Under the pieces are notes generated by a model that was not told where the DNA came from, did not search any database, and saw nothing but the letters and a program-made list of their open reading frames with translations. A stretch of 64,000 bases of DNA from Epiperipatus broadwayi (taxonomy: Eukaryota > Onychophora > Udeonychophora > Euonychophora > Peripatidae), in the NCBI GenBank assembly GCA_028023455.1, contig JAQFVV010000018.1, positions 10,620,771 to 10,684,770 on the forward strand, read 5' to 3'. A program made the position numbers and the translations under genes. Positions 1-11,700 of this stretch are shown in pieces; the stretch's first letter is position 1, and each line of letters begins with the position of its first letter.

Positions 1-398
1 ATGTTTTCTATAGTCAATTTTCAATTAGTCATATCTTCTCACATATTTATGAATATTTTATTTATTTACACATAATTTCACAACAACACCATTATTAAAC
101 ACATACACATGTTTACACCAATATATATTTCAAGTGATACTAATATAACCTGAATTAGATGATCATGCAGAGTCTCCATGGGTTCAAAACTCAGGATAAT
201 GGAAATGAAATATGACTTGAATGAGGCGAGTTAGGTAGATAGTTAATATTTAGTTGGTTCTTAACCTCTCCTCTCCTAGGAATGAAATCAATGTATGTGT
301 GGTATGTATAGGTGCAAAAAAACAAAGATATACTCTGTTATTTATTGTGATGATATCACATAACTATTTACATACCAGGAAAAACCCATTCCATTACA

Positions 399-440
<42 letters not shown>

Positions 441-1500
441 AAAATATCTCATATTATAGTAATTACTACTATCCAAAGTCATGCCACATTGCAAGAAATT
501 CTAACTTGAAAAGCCTAAACTTCAATTGTTTGAAAATAATTCCATCTATGAAACTTTCCATAATTGTGGAAGAACATACATTTATACATTGATAAAATTA
601 AATAGCCCATTAAAAAAACAAAATAATGCTGAAAGAAAAGAACATGTGTGATTAAAAAATAATAATCTATGCATAAGTTTGATTGAAACAATGCATGGAA
701 TATTGGTAAAGAAAAAAAAATAGAAGAAAATTTTAAAAAGCTGAAATAATATCACAAGTCAACTGAATGCAATAATCTGCAATGTTTGGAACCTTGTATA
801 TTAAAAAGTGGGGAAATAACAAGAAATAAGAGAATCTGCCTAAATAAACATATACTTTTCTATTTATTACTTTTGGCATAGTAGACTAGTTAATTAGAGA
901 TGTCACTTTAAATTTTCAATATTTATGAATCTAAAGCCTACTGGTTCATTTCTTGCCACTAATCAGGCACACAACATCAGAAAAAGAGAGGAGAAAAACA
1001 TTATCTGAAACATAGCATTTTATATTGACATATGTGTTGAAACTAATAATTAAATATATATAAAAATTGAATTTTTCTAAAAATATTTAATAATTCAATT
1101 AGATGATGAAAATAAGCCAACATATAATTACAAAAACCAATAGTTAATGCATCTATTTGGCAGAACTACTGTATGGAACTTGTAAGTTGTTTTAGGTTGC
1201 TATAAATTTCAAGAAAGTTGGGACTTTTTTCAAGCAGCAAGCCCATTTAATTAACATAGTTGGGCATGCAATTCTTATTTGGAAAATCCTAGATAATTAT
1301 AGATTTATCTATCTTTCAATGCTATATTTTAAAATGCTCTAATGGTTTTTGTCTTGGATTGGACCATTTCCATCTGTATATAAATAAATAGTAATTAAAA
1401 CAGACTTTGACCTCTAGATTAAGTACTAATATTAGAACATTTATTTAAACATATATTAACTGAAAACAGGCTTATTATATACCTGTGTGTCTATATATGT
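1..1500. other. AT-rich, no gene seen
   Basis: No convincing ORF or splice-bounded exon. A gggttcaaaactca stretch near 180 resembles a tRNA B box and could be an old SINE edge. 1465-1500 is one-sided similarity to repeat X. Confidence 0.5.
400..440. repeat. (AT)n(GT)n microsatellite
   Basis: Alternating AT run passing directly into a GT run of about ten units. Confidence 0.95.
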
Positions 1501-1945
1501 AATATAGGGTATATGAGCACAGACTTTCAGATGACCCATCACTCTCCACTCTATCTAATATCACTGATACACTCAAGAACATATATGCTGAAAAGATAAA
1601 TAATCACCAATATACGTATTTCATGCTAAACCAGCAATCATCAGTTGGTCCAGATTATCATCTCCCACACATATATACTATAAGTGCTCAGATATATATT
1701 AAGATAGACAATCTTAATATATATTAATATATATTGTCTATCTTAATATATATCTGAGCACTTATAGTATATATGTGTGGGAGATGATAATCTGGACCAA
1801 CTGATGATTGCTGGTTTAGCATGGAATACGTATATTGGTGATTATTTATCTTTTCAGCATATATGTTCTTGAGTGTATCAGTGATATTAGATAGAGTGGA
1901 GAGTGATGGGTCATCTGAAAGTCTGTGCTCATATACCCTATATTA
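1501..1945. repeat. Long near-perfect palindrome (foldback element)
   Basis: The left arm starts aatatagggtatatgagcac and the right arm ends with its reverse complement at 1945. The arms are about 210 bp each, with roughly 20 bp of AT-rich loop around 1723. By eye the arms differ at only one or two positions (for example near 1622 and 1822). The arm sequence recurs at about 16150-16372 and 16628-16847 as single, non-palindromic units, so the palindrome is two such units head to head. Left of it (1465-1500) the match to the 16-kb units continues on one side only. Confidence 0.9.
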
Positions 1946-3054
1946 AACATATATTAAAAATCTTCAAACATAGTGTTTGCTTTTCAAACCAATTATAAAT
2001 CATGCAAATGTATTGTAAATTTAAAATATAAATTTATCAGTCACTGATCAACAGCTTACTGATCTTTAAATATTGTTATAAAAGATGAATTGGCTATCAA
2101 ATGGTTTATATTATGAAAACAGTCTCCAATTAATTGTCCCTAACTATTTGAAAATTTTAAAAGCTCTTATTTAAGTTTATATATATATAAATACACATGC
2201 TTGCATGTGCATTACAACACTATGTGATAAATATGTGCTACATTTGAATGTTTTATGTTTATAAAGAATTGCACTTTATATATGTTAAAAGTTAATAAAG
2301 AGTAGTGACACATTAGAGCCTGGACTAGGACACCTTGGAAAGCCAAACTTAATAGCACGTAATCCTGATAAACAAAATCTCATTCTCTTCTCTATCTTAT
2401 CTTTAAAAATAAAATATTGCTGAAATTTAAGCAGCAATACTCTCCATGAGTAATGCGACTCTCCACTTTTAGCACATTTATATTAAACATTTTTCAAAAT
2501 TAAAATAAAAGAAATAATTTTTAAAGCATTTCTAATGAAATTGATTTAAATTAAATACTGAATAACTCGCAAATAAAAAAAAAATATTTACTCGCTCATA
2601 TCAAATTGTAGAGGACCCCCATGAACTGAGAGTACAGTACAACAAATTTCGGCCAGAAAATTTTTTTTCAAAGGTGCTTGATGGTTTTTTTTCTTGTTAG
2701 AAATTCTATTTATAAACTATTTGATTTTATTTTGTTTGTACATATGAAATTTCTGTAACTAGGGGATTGTGTAAGACTGCTTTTGCCTGCCGGTACAAAG
2801 TCATATGATAGGAGTGGCGTTAAACACTTTCACTATTTTATTCATCTTTTTGTCACTTTCATTTACTAGTACTGCTTCCATATTACTCAACTCATTATTA
2901 TTTTCATAAAATGTCAAAATTTAATATTATTGTGATTCACAATAATATAAAAGAATCTTCACATGTTCCCAAAATGCATGTTGAAAGAAAACTGATAGAT
3001 AATGATTTATTTACTGATATCACAGCTGATCTTATTATTATTTTATTGCAGTCA
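1946..3054. other. AT-rich, no gene seen
   Basis: Nothing recognisable on either strand. The cox1 match is lost at about 3055. Confidence 0.5.
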
Positions 3055-3960
3055 TAAAACATACTTAAGTATCAACATCCATTCCAACTGTAAATTTATG
3101 ATGTGCTTATATAATAAATTCTAATAATCCAATTGATAATATTGCATAAATCATTCCTAATTATCCAAAATGCCTCTATAATGATTAATAATATGTGAAA
3201 TTATTCCAAAACCTAGAAGAATTAAGATATATACCCCAGGATGTCCAAAAACAAAGTAAATATTGATATAAAATTGGATCATCTCCACTTGCTGGATCAA
3301 AAAATGAAGTATTCATGTTTATTGTAATGTCACCTGCTAACATAGATAATGATAATGACAAGCAGTAATTTTTACTGATCAAATAAATAAAGGATTATGC
3401 TCAAAAATCATTCCATATGTTCACATATTAATTACAATCATAATAAAATTTAATGCTCCCAAAATTGACAACACACCAGCAATACATAAAGAAAAATTTG
3501 TTAAATTAATTGAACCCACTATGAGTTAAATTTCTAGATAATGGTAGATAGACTGTTCATCCAGTTCCATCTTCTCTTTCAACTATTGAAGATCTTAGGT
3601 AATAATTAAAACCTTAAATTATTTAACTGAAAAAATTCTATATCAGAAACATATAATATCAATAGAACTAATCTATTTCTAAACCCTTCAATTATAATAG
3701 GTATAACTATAAAAAAAAAAATCATTACTAAAGCATGAACTGTAGCAATAACATTAAATAATTGATCATCACCTAATAAATTTCCTATTACCATTAATTC
3801 TGTTCGAATTAACAGCCTTAATGAAGTTTCTATTATAGCTGATCAGATTCCAAAAATAAAATATATTGTTGTAATATCTTTATGATTAGTAGAAAATATC
3901 CATCACAATAAAATCATATTATTCCAGCTGAAATAATAAACAATATAATTAATGTTAATA
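3055..3960 (-). pseudogene. cox1: Nuclear mitochondrial insertion: cox1 5' part
   Basis: On the - strand the reading starts near 3905 with IFSTNHKDI and runs through the conserved GNLLGDDQL segment (about 3780) and the DPILYQ segment (about 3270). It continues to a recognisable VGMDVDT near 3090, after which the match is lost. This is the N-terminal two thirds of cytochrome c oxidase subunit 1. It needs the mitochondrial code (AGA/AGG as Ser, TGA as Trp) and is broken by several frameshifts and stops, for instance between 3385 and 3600. It is therefore a dead nuclear copy and not part of a working mitogenome. It lies head to head with the nad4L/nad4 copy that follows. Confidence 0.85.
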
Positions 3961-4124
3961 TATTTAATCATCAATTTAAAACTACATTTTTCTTTATATA
4001 TCTTATTTATTAAAAATGTATAGTTTAAGCTAGTGTAAGATAGGTTTCTACCTTCAAAATTTTTGTATTAATACAGGACGTATGAGGATATATGACTTTT
4101 CAATTAAAGTTTTTAATTCTAATC

Positions 4125-4377
4125 ATGTTTGTTATTGTTGGGAGTTTTTTCATTTATTATATTTTGAGTACATTTATTGTCAATGTTATTAAGACTTGAT
4201 TTTATTATATTAAATATTTTGACAATGATAATATCTTGAATAATATGAGAGATTTTTGAGATTGATTTTTTTTTTTTAATTTTGACTTCTTGTGAGGCAA
4301 ACTTAGGATTATCTTTGTTAATTTCATTAATTTGGAGACATATTGACATATACAGTAGTTTAAGAATTATTCGCTAA
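4125..4377 (+). pseudogene. nad4L: Nuclear mitochondrial insertion: nad4L
   Basis: With TGA as Trp and AGA as Ser the + strand reads HLLSMLLSLDFIMLN from about 4171 and then a continuous frame to TAA at 4375-4377. It includes the family signature SCEANLGLSLLISLIWSH. That is the normal C-terminal two thirds of NADH dehydrogenase subunit 4L. In the standard code it is full of stops. It lies immediately before the nad4 copy, in the order usual for animal mitogenomes. Confidence 0.8.
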
Positions 4378-5685
4378 TAGAAATTATAATATTTTTGGTT
4401 TTAGTTTTAACATGAGATTTTAAGGTCGTTAGTTAAAGATGTATTAATACTATAATATTAATTACCATAATATTTTTTTATTTCTAAATCAAATATTAGT
4501 TTGTATATGTCAAGGATTACATGTGGGTTTGATATGGATATATTGTCTATTACTTTAGTAATGTTGAGAATATAAACTTATATTTTGATAATAATTTCTA
4601 GTTTAAAGATTTTGTTAAAGAATATAAATAAATATTATTTTTGAATTTTGATTTTAATATTAAATATTATTTTGTTTTATACACTTGTTTCATTAAATAA
4701 TTTAATATTTTATATATTATTTGAATTTTCATTAATCCCAACAATTATTTTGATTATAGGTTAAGGTTATCAACCTGAAACTTCAAACAATATTATATTT
4801 GTTGTTTTATCATTTATTTGTATCATTTCCTTTGTTAGCTGGTATTATTGGATTCTATTAGTGATTAAATACTTTATCAATTGTTACAATGATGAATTTT
4901 TTTTTTTCATGTGTCAAAGCATCAGCCGGGAAGCGAACCTGGGACAACTGCTTATAAGGCAGCTGTGCTAATCACTCAGCCATCAATGCTTGACAAAATT
5001 TTTAATGAGAAAATATATAGTATTTTATTAAATAATTTGTATGATAACATTTTTTATTAGATTGCCAATATGTATTGCTCATATTTTGTTGCTAAAGGCT
5101 AATGTTGAAGCTCCAATTTCAGAATCAATAATTTTAGCAAGGGTATTATTAAAATTGGGAGGTTATGGGATTATTCAATTTTCAATAATTTTTAAAATAA
5201 TTACTTTAATGTTTAGAGAATTTTTTATTAGAGTAAGATTATTTGGGATGATAATAACAAGAATGATTTGTATTAAGCAAATTGATATGAAAGATTTAAT
5301 TGCTTATTTATCAGTTGGGCATATAGGATTAATGATTAGGTCAGTATTTGTGATATATAAGTGAGGAATTAATGTGGCTATGTGGATGGTAATTGGACAT
5401 GGTCTTTGTTCATCTGGTTTATTTTGTTTATCAAAAGTATCATATGAGCAGTACCATTCTCAAAGAATGATGGTTTCTAAAGAAATGATAAATGTATTTC
5501 CAAGATTAGGATTATTTTAGTTTATATTAATTGTTGTGAATACGGAAGCTTCTCCTTCATTAAATTTATTTAGTGAAATTCTAAATATTATCTCATTAAT
5601 TTCTTGAAGATTAATTAGTATAGGTATAATAATTTTTACTTCATTTGTTGGTGCTGTATATAGAATATTTACTAATAGTAAATAA
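4378..5685 (+). pseudogene. nad4: Nuclear mitochondrial insertion: nad4, split by a SINE
   Basis: The N-terminal part (about 4500-4890) shows GMDMLSITLVMLS and then an EFSLIPT segment followed by GYQPE. The central part (5041-5364) shows AHILLLKANVEAPISES and LLKLGGYGIIQFS, then a DLIAYLSVGHIGLM segment. The C-terminal part (5365-5685) shows NVAMWMVIGHGLCSSGLF and PSLNLFSEI. These are conserved NADH dehydrogenase subunit 4 segments under the invertebrate mitochondrial code. The copy carries scattered damage and is cut at 4897-4995 by a tRNA-like SINE. The SINE therefore arrived after the mitochondrial DNA entered the nucleus. Confidence 0.85.
4897..4995 (-). mobile_element. tRNA-like SINE, copy 1 (inside the nad4 copy)
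   Basis: Read on the - strand: tRNA-like body starting TCAAGCATTGATGGCTGAGT (A box-like), an anticodon-like stem-loop CTGC-CTTATAA-GCAG, the B box GGTTCGCTTCC, a closing acceptor strand GATGC, then the constant tail TTTGACACATG and a poly-A run. It matches the copies at 26.2 and 28.0 kb in head, boxes and tail. This copy lacks about 8 bases in the variable region compared with the 28.0-kb copy. Its target duplication is not clear. Confidence 0.75.
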
Positions 5686-8634
5686 AAACCTGTGCACCTA
5701 TTATACAGTCATAGACTCACATAAAGCTCTGATTCTTATTGTTACAAATTAAAGTAATAGAAAATTTGATTTTTTTGGAAAGGAGGCCAAACTTGTCCCT
5801 CCCTTTTCCTTCTAGATTGTGAGGTCCTTGACTGCAATCCATTTAGCCTACATGTAAATCTGGAGCTGCACATATTTAAATTATTAATCCCAATGTTCTT
5901 TGACAGGAGATTTTTTTGAGTCATACAATCTACTTTTCAGCAGATTACTTAATACATATTCTAGTATATCTGCCCTATGCCACCATCCTGGCTTTAAATT
6001 CAGGATGAGTAAAACTTTTTGGGGTTTTTTTCAGGTAAGAAGTCTATTTCCCAACCAGCCAACTATCCAATATGAATTAGTAAGTGGGTATCTAGCTTTT
6101 TTTGCTAGAAAGTAAAACCTGAGTGTAAAAACATTTAACTCTTACTACTAGTATAGTAATGCATAATCAGAGATATCTATAATACACTATAGAATATTAT
6201 ATTAGTAGCATCATATTAAAAGAATGTTAAATTCCCAATAGAAATCATCTGCATATTGAAAAGAGCTATAAAATTTGTAGCAGTCATATTTTAATGCCAA
6301 ATCATTGATTCACAAGCTTCACTAGATTTCAAACAAGTACGTAATATTGAAACATAATGTCTATCCAAGAATGAACATTTTGTTTTAAAATATTAAAGAT
6401 GTTACAACAATGCATTTCAAAGTATGTCATTTTTAGTATTTAACATATCAAAGCAAGATAATTATAGTTAAATTTTATTTGATCAATTTTACCATAATTG
6501 TTTTCTAAGAGGCCAAATGGATATATCCCCCCCCCTCTCTCTCTAGGATGAATTGATAGTTTAATTCTACAAGGAACTTATCATTCTGTTACTATTCTAT
6601 GGTTGATTTGTGACCAATATTTAATATACACAACTACATTTAATTATATTTCATCATTTTTAATTAATTTTTCCATTGTTATTTATGAAAAGTAGTTCTA
6701 ATATTTTAGAATGTATTTAATATATCATTAAATTATTGTGTTTAATCATAATGTAATTTACATGATTGTTACATTTATCATGTTTCAAAGCATAGTTCAT
6801 TACATTACATTCACTATAATGTTGAGATTGTTTGTTACTTGTAGAGCAGTTGATAAAAATGTGAAAGGGCTTTACCATGCTTTTATAATCCTGCAATTGT
6901 CTGATAATGTAAATTTATACCCATTTAATGTTTACACCATAAATGATGTGATATTCTCTCATTTATATTAGTCCATGTCATAATATTGATTTCATTTCTT
7001 TATAATGAATCTTAAAACAAATGATGATATCCAAGATTTTATTTTGGGTTGCAAAAAATGCTAGAAAGCATTAACAATGTTTTTTTAAATCTGATCACAA
7101 TTCTCTTAAGCAGTAAATTCTCCAGAGTCTTAAAATGTTTCCAATTAAAAATAATGGTGTTGAGCCTAATGGTTAGGTCATTGTTTTTATCTTAATGTTT
7201 TGATGTTTTCTAATGACATTTCTCAGATCAATTTTTTATTGCGTTTTTGTATTTAAGCTTTAACTACTGAATTAAAAAATCACATAAATTACAGGTGATT
7301 TGTAATCTTGACATATGTCCACCATAATTAATTTCTCATTATGAAAAAAAATTAAAAACCACAATAATTGAAAATAGCATTATTTTTAAAACCCAAGATT
7401 ATGATTGAATAACATTAGTGAGATTTAGATGAGAATGAATGGAATATCTATAGTAAGTATTCCAATAGGATGCAAAGAGACTGGTATAGCATTATATATT
7501 CTTTTTTTGATGACTGACTGAGTCATTAGAGGTCTAATCTATTCATACAATAAAGTGAATAATAATGAGATACATATAATAATAATATTACATGGTGGTA
7601 GTGTATCCTTTGCCAAGGAGATGAAGGGTTTTTGAATCTAGGCAACCATGAAGTACAGATTTTATTTTTCAGATAAATAGCACATAGATAACTCATTTTA
7701 CTATTCCATATTAGTCAATAAATGAATATCTAGTTAGTGAGGAGCAAAAATACAAAATTACAAAAACCCTTACCACCTAATAATTGTATATCTAGCATAA
7801 CTAATGTTTTAAAACTCAAAATAAAATTACTAAATGTTTTAATTACTCGATGAGAAAGATGATATCTGTCACGTATATTTTTATGGAAAATTTCTAGAAT
7901 GGTCTTTGCCCTATAAAAGGCTATTGAAAATTGTTTTGCCATTATAATATCTATCTAAGCAATATATAAGGATGAAGCACAATTAAAAACAGTTGATATT
8001 AAATGCCACTATTAAATATCTACCCGAGTGAAAAAAAACCTTCTCACTCCGCTTCATCAATTAGTATCATTCTATCTGACCACTAAACCCAAACTTAATA
8101 TTGACCAATAAGATTTATTGCAGAGCATCAAACAGTGTTTTAACAGTCATTGCACTCATAAATACTTATTAATATTAGCTGTTTTATTTATTTGATGATG
8201 CTTCATTAAACGTATGACAGAGAAGTGACACTAAGTCTAAATGGACAATTGAATGAAATTTGCGTTGCGTTTGTCACATTGATACTCTCCCACACCAGAA
8301 CATATGCTTAATAAACAAGTCTGCTATTTCGATTCACCATCAGAAAATATTAATTACCAAAACTATTTCTTGCCTTGTAAATATTTTAATGTGTTTCGCA
8401 AGCTTAATTTTTTTTATTAAACAAAATATTTATCTTTTTCTAAACTTTGAAAACACTTTGGGATTACATCTTTCTAAAAACAATGTTCTTATCTATAGTG
8501 ATAAGCTTTGAAAATAAAAATTTTTTTTTTTTTTTAAAATATTTTTAATTATTTTGGTTTCATATTCTAAGGATCTTCTCGATAATAAACAGGCTTGAAA
8601 ATGATAAACAGTATACTTAAATTACAAATACAAC
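5686..8634. other. AT-rich 5' flank of the host gene
   Basis: No coding region recognised. About 5740-6115 is less AT-rich and contains ttagtaagtgggtatctag (6078), a motif repeated at 7711, 45090 and 52362, so it is probably a decayed SINE. 8100-8634 should hold the promoter and 5' UTR of the host gene, but no TATA box or start site stands out. Confidence 0.45.
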
Positions 8635-8701
8635 ATGGCTGCCGTTAACATTTTGATATTTTTTTCTTGGCTCTCTATTGGAAATGGATTTTTCTTTCAT
8701 G
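8635..8701 (+). CDS. Exon 1: start codon and signal peptide
   Basis: The ATG sits in a good initiation context (acaacATGG, A at -3 and G at +4). It encodes MAAVNILIFFSWLSIGNGFF plus FH and the first base of a split codon. The run from V4 to I15 is hydrophobic and is followed by small polar residues, as in a secretory signal peptide; cleavage is plausible after the GNG. There is no basic residue after Met, so the n-region is weak. The exon stops at a G|GTAAAA donor in phase 1. That matches the acceptor phase of the CCP exon 14 kb downstream and gives the codon GAA. It is too short to show as an ORF and was found by looking for a leader that fits the phase. No promoter or transcription start could be placed upstream. 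Confidence 0.7.
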
Positions 8702-11700
8702 GTAAAAAGTACTCGTAAAACAATTAATTATTGGATTAATTTTAAAAATTAGTTTATTATATAAATATTAGTTTTTAAAAGCAAATAGAAAATTATCAAT
8801 ATTTTTGAGAAACATATTATCTTTATAGAGTGTAATCAAATAGGAAGCAAGTTTTGAGTTTTTGAGTGTATATTTACTAAAAGTGAAAGCTATAAAAGTC
8901 TATTATTTTATGATGAGATCCTATATGAATACAACTTTGAATGTGTGAGAGTTATATATGTATGTATATACAGCACATGTAATTGCAATATAAAGATAAA
9001 AAAGGGTTTCATTATTTTATGCAGTGATTATATGTTATCATGAAGTTATCTCTTGCTTGAGCAAAGTAAAAATAAAATTCAGTTTGAATAATCATCATCA
9101 ATAATAATTTTGTATTTTTTTGTTAATCCTTCTTTTAATACAGTTTTATTTTATACTTAAGAGTATTAGAAATCACAACATAAAGTAAATTAAAAAATAA
9201 TAATACAGTTAATTGCTTAGGAGATTGTGATGTTAAAGCACTCCTGTGATAATTTCCATTCACTTGATCGATCAATCACCTAAGTATTTGAACATTGCAA
9301 TCTTTGGAGCAATTAACCATGTAATTATTATTTTTTAACTTATTTTATGTTGTGACACACAATATTAGATCTCATTAAAGTTTAATAAAATGAAAAACTA
9401 TTATATATTGATCAAGTGTATCACTGATTTAGTTATACATAGATAAACAAGGCAATTGGTTAAAATCCATAAAATAAGACCATATTGTGTAAAACAGGGG
9501 TGGAGAATCTTTGGTCTATAAGCCAACTCTGGCCTTTAAAAACTCCCAATATGACTTCTAAACATTTTCAAAAATGTATTTAAAGTAGACTTGTATAAAA
9601 CTTCTATTTAAACATGTATGTATTGCAAATATTGAATTAAGAGTTAAGTAAAATAAAATATTTATCTTTTCAACTATATCTTTTTTTCTCTTCAACCTTT
9701 ATAGTAGCAGAGGCACAATATTCCAAACAAATTATCTCTAGTGTGTGCTTTATCTGATTGCAGATTTAATTTACATCACCGAGAGCATTTTGTTTGTTTT
9801 TACAGTGATTTTCACAGATGAATGTATAATTAGCAAAAATAAAACTGGAATTTTATTTCATTTTATTATTAGGATGACTACATCAAGTAAGATAAAAACA
9901 ATTGACACAGAAAATCATACATTTCAGAAGAAATGGATCAAAGCATATTATTATAGAAAAAAAAAAGAATATGCCTGATATGTCTGAAATATATTCTGTT
10001 AATAAAGAACCCATTATTAAGAGACACTATTTATCAAAACATTCTGATCATAAAAATTATTGGGAAAGAAAGAAATATTAAAGTAGAAAATTTGAAAACA
10101 TGTAGCTGACATGTTTTATAAAAAGTAGAAATAAGTCAAAAAATTCTGTGAAAGCAAGTTATTTTTTTAAAAAAGTAGAAAAGTCGTAATGATTTTCTGA
10201 AGGGAAGTTTATAAAAGCATCCTAGCTGCAGCAGAATCAACCTGTCCAGAACATGAAAAAAAAATATAAATATGTCATGAAAAAGTTATCATTAACAATT
10301 AGCTCTTGTTAAAAAGGAAAAGTTGAAATTGGGCTGCCGATTGAAAAGATTGCCCACCATAATGACTAGAGGTAAATTAGTAAATTTTTGATCAAATTTA
10401 GCAGTCTAATTTTTAAGTCAACCCTTATTATAAAAGATAAAAGAACAAAACAACCTTAAATAGCCCATGGCAAGGCAAAGAGTCCTTTACCATCTCTCTC
10501 TATAAAAGAACAATGAAGAATAAAACACTGTCGGACTAGAACAACTGCTGTGTAATGAAAATTTTTGCATTTTTTTCTTGTTAACTTTATCCTTTAGAAA
10601 ACTAAAGCTAGACACTTATTTATCATCTAATAAATTGGGTAGCTAACTAGTTTGTATATAGTTTAGCTATCTGGAGGGGGGGGGGGATCTACATCTGCTC
10701 AAAAATACAAATTTATATATATTTCTTTATTTATAAATTTAAAAAAAAATCATTTTAGCTTTATAAAGAAAATAATATACTTTGCAAAATTTAAAAAGCA
10801 TAATTTTTTCTTTACCACATTTTTTTCTTAACTAGATGAAATTGAGTAATAACTTTGTGGAAATGTACCATGTGTTGATATTATAAGTATATATTATGAT
10901 AAAGAATAGAAACGAGGAGATAATATCCATGTAATTAGTTAACTTTTAACCTTTGATGTTTTCAAAAAAATATTAATTACTACTAAGTGACAATCCCTGA
11001 GGCTAATCAAGTTTTCTTGTTAATCTTGAAATGGTAAAATCTGTAGTACATATTTTGCTTCATTGTCTGGTGACATTAGAAACCTTAAAAGTAGAGTTTG
11101 AACCCATTTTGTATATTTACTTGGTCATCAGGGAATGTAGGCACCTACATATACATGCATGATTTCCACCCTGTTTATTAAAATGATTATATTTAACCAA
11201 TTTTATTATTATTAATTTTAATTAGATTTTATTTCTGAAATCTTAAATTCCCTTCATTACAGATAATCGTATATGTGTGTATATGTATTACAGATAGGGA
11301 AACTAATATTATTTATGTAATAAAATATGTATAAAATTTTATATATTATTCATTTTATAATTAATGTAAAGCTAAGGCAATACCAGAGAAAGTTCTGGAA
11401 GGTAATTATTGTAATTTAAAATGTTATAAGACAAAATAACGTACATTAATTAAAAATGTCATTCTCTTTTAGCTATTTCAACAATTTAAAAATTAATGGA
11501 AGTTATATCTTTTAAATATATTTCCAACTCAGAAATAGATTTGAACAATACTTTCTAGAACTTATCTGTTTTACATCTTTTAACTATAAGTAAATAAGCA
11601 TTTATTTTTATATAACGCTATGCATACGATTGTATACATTCAAAGATCAGCCTTTCAAGCTAATTGTGCATGCGTCTTCTGCGAGTGTTAAATAATAAAT

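Noticed and set aside
3055-5685. Functional mitochondrial genes or a mitochondrial contig
   Set aside because: Frameshifts and stops even under the mitochondrial code, an inserted SINE, and nuclear repeats on both sides.
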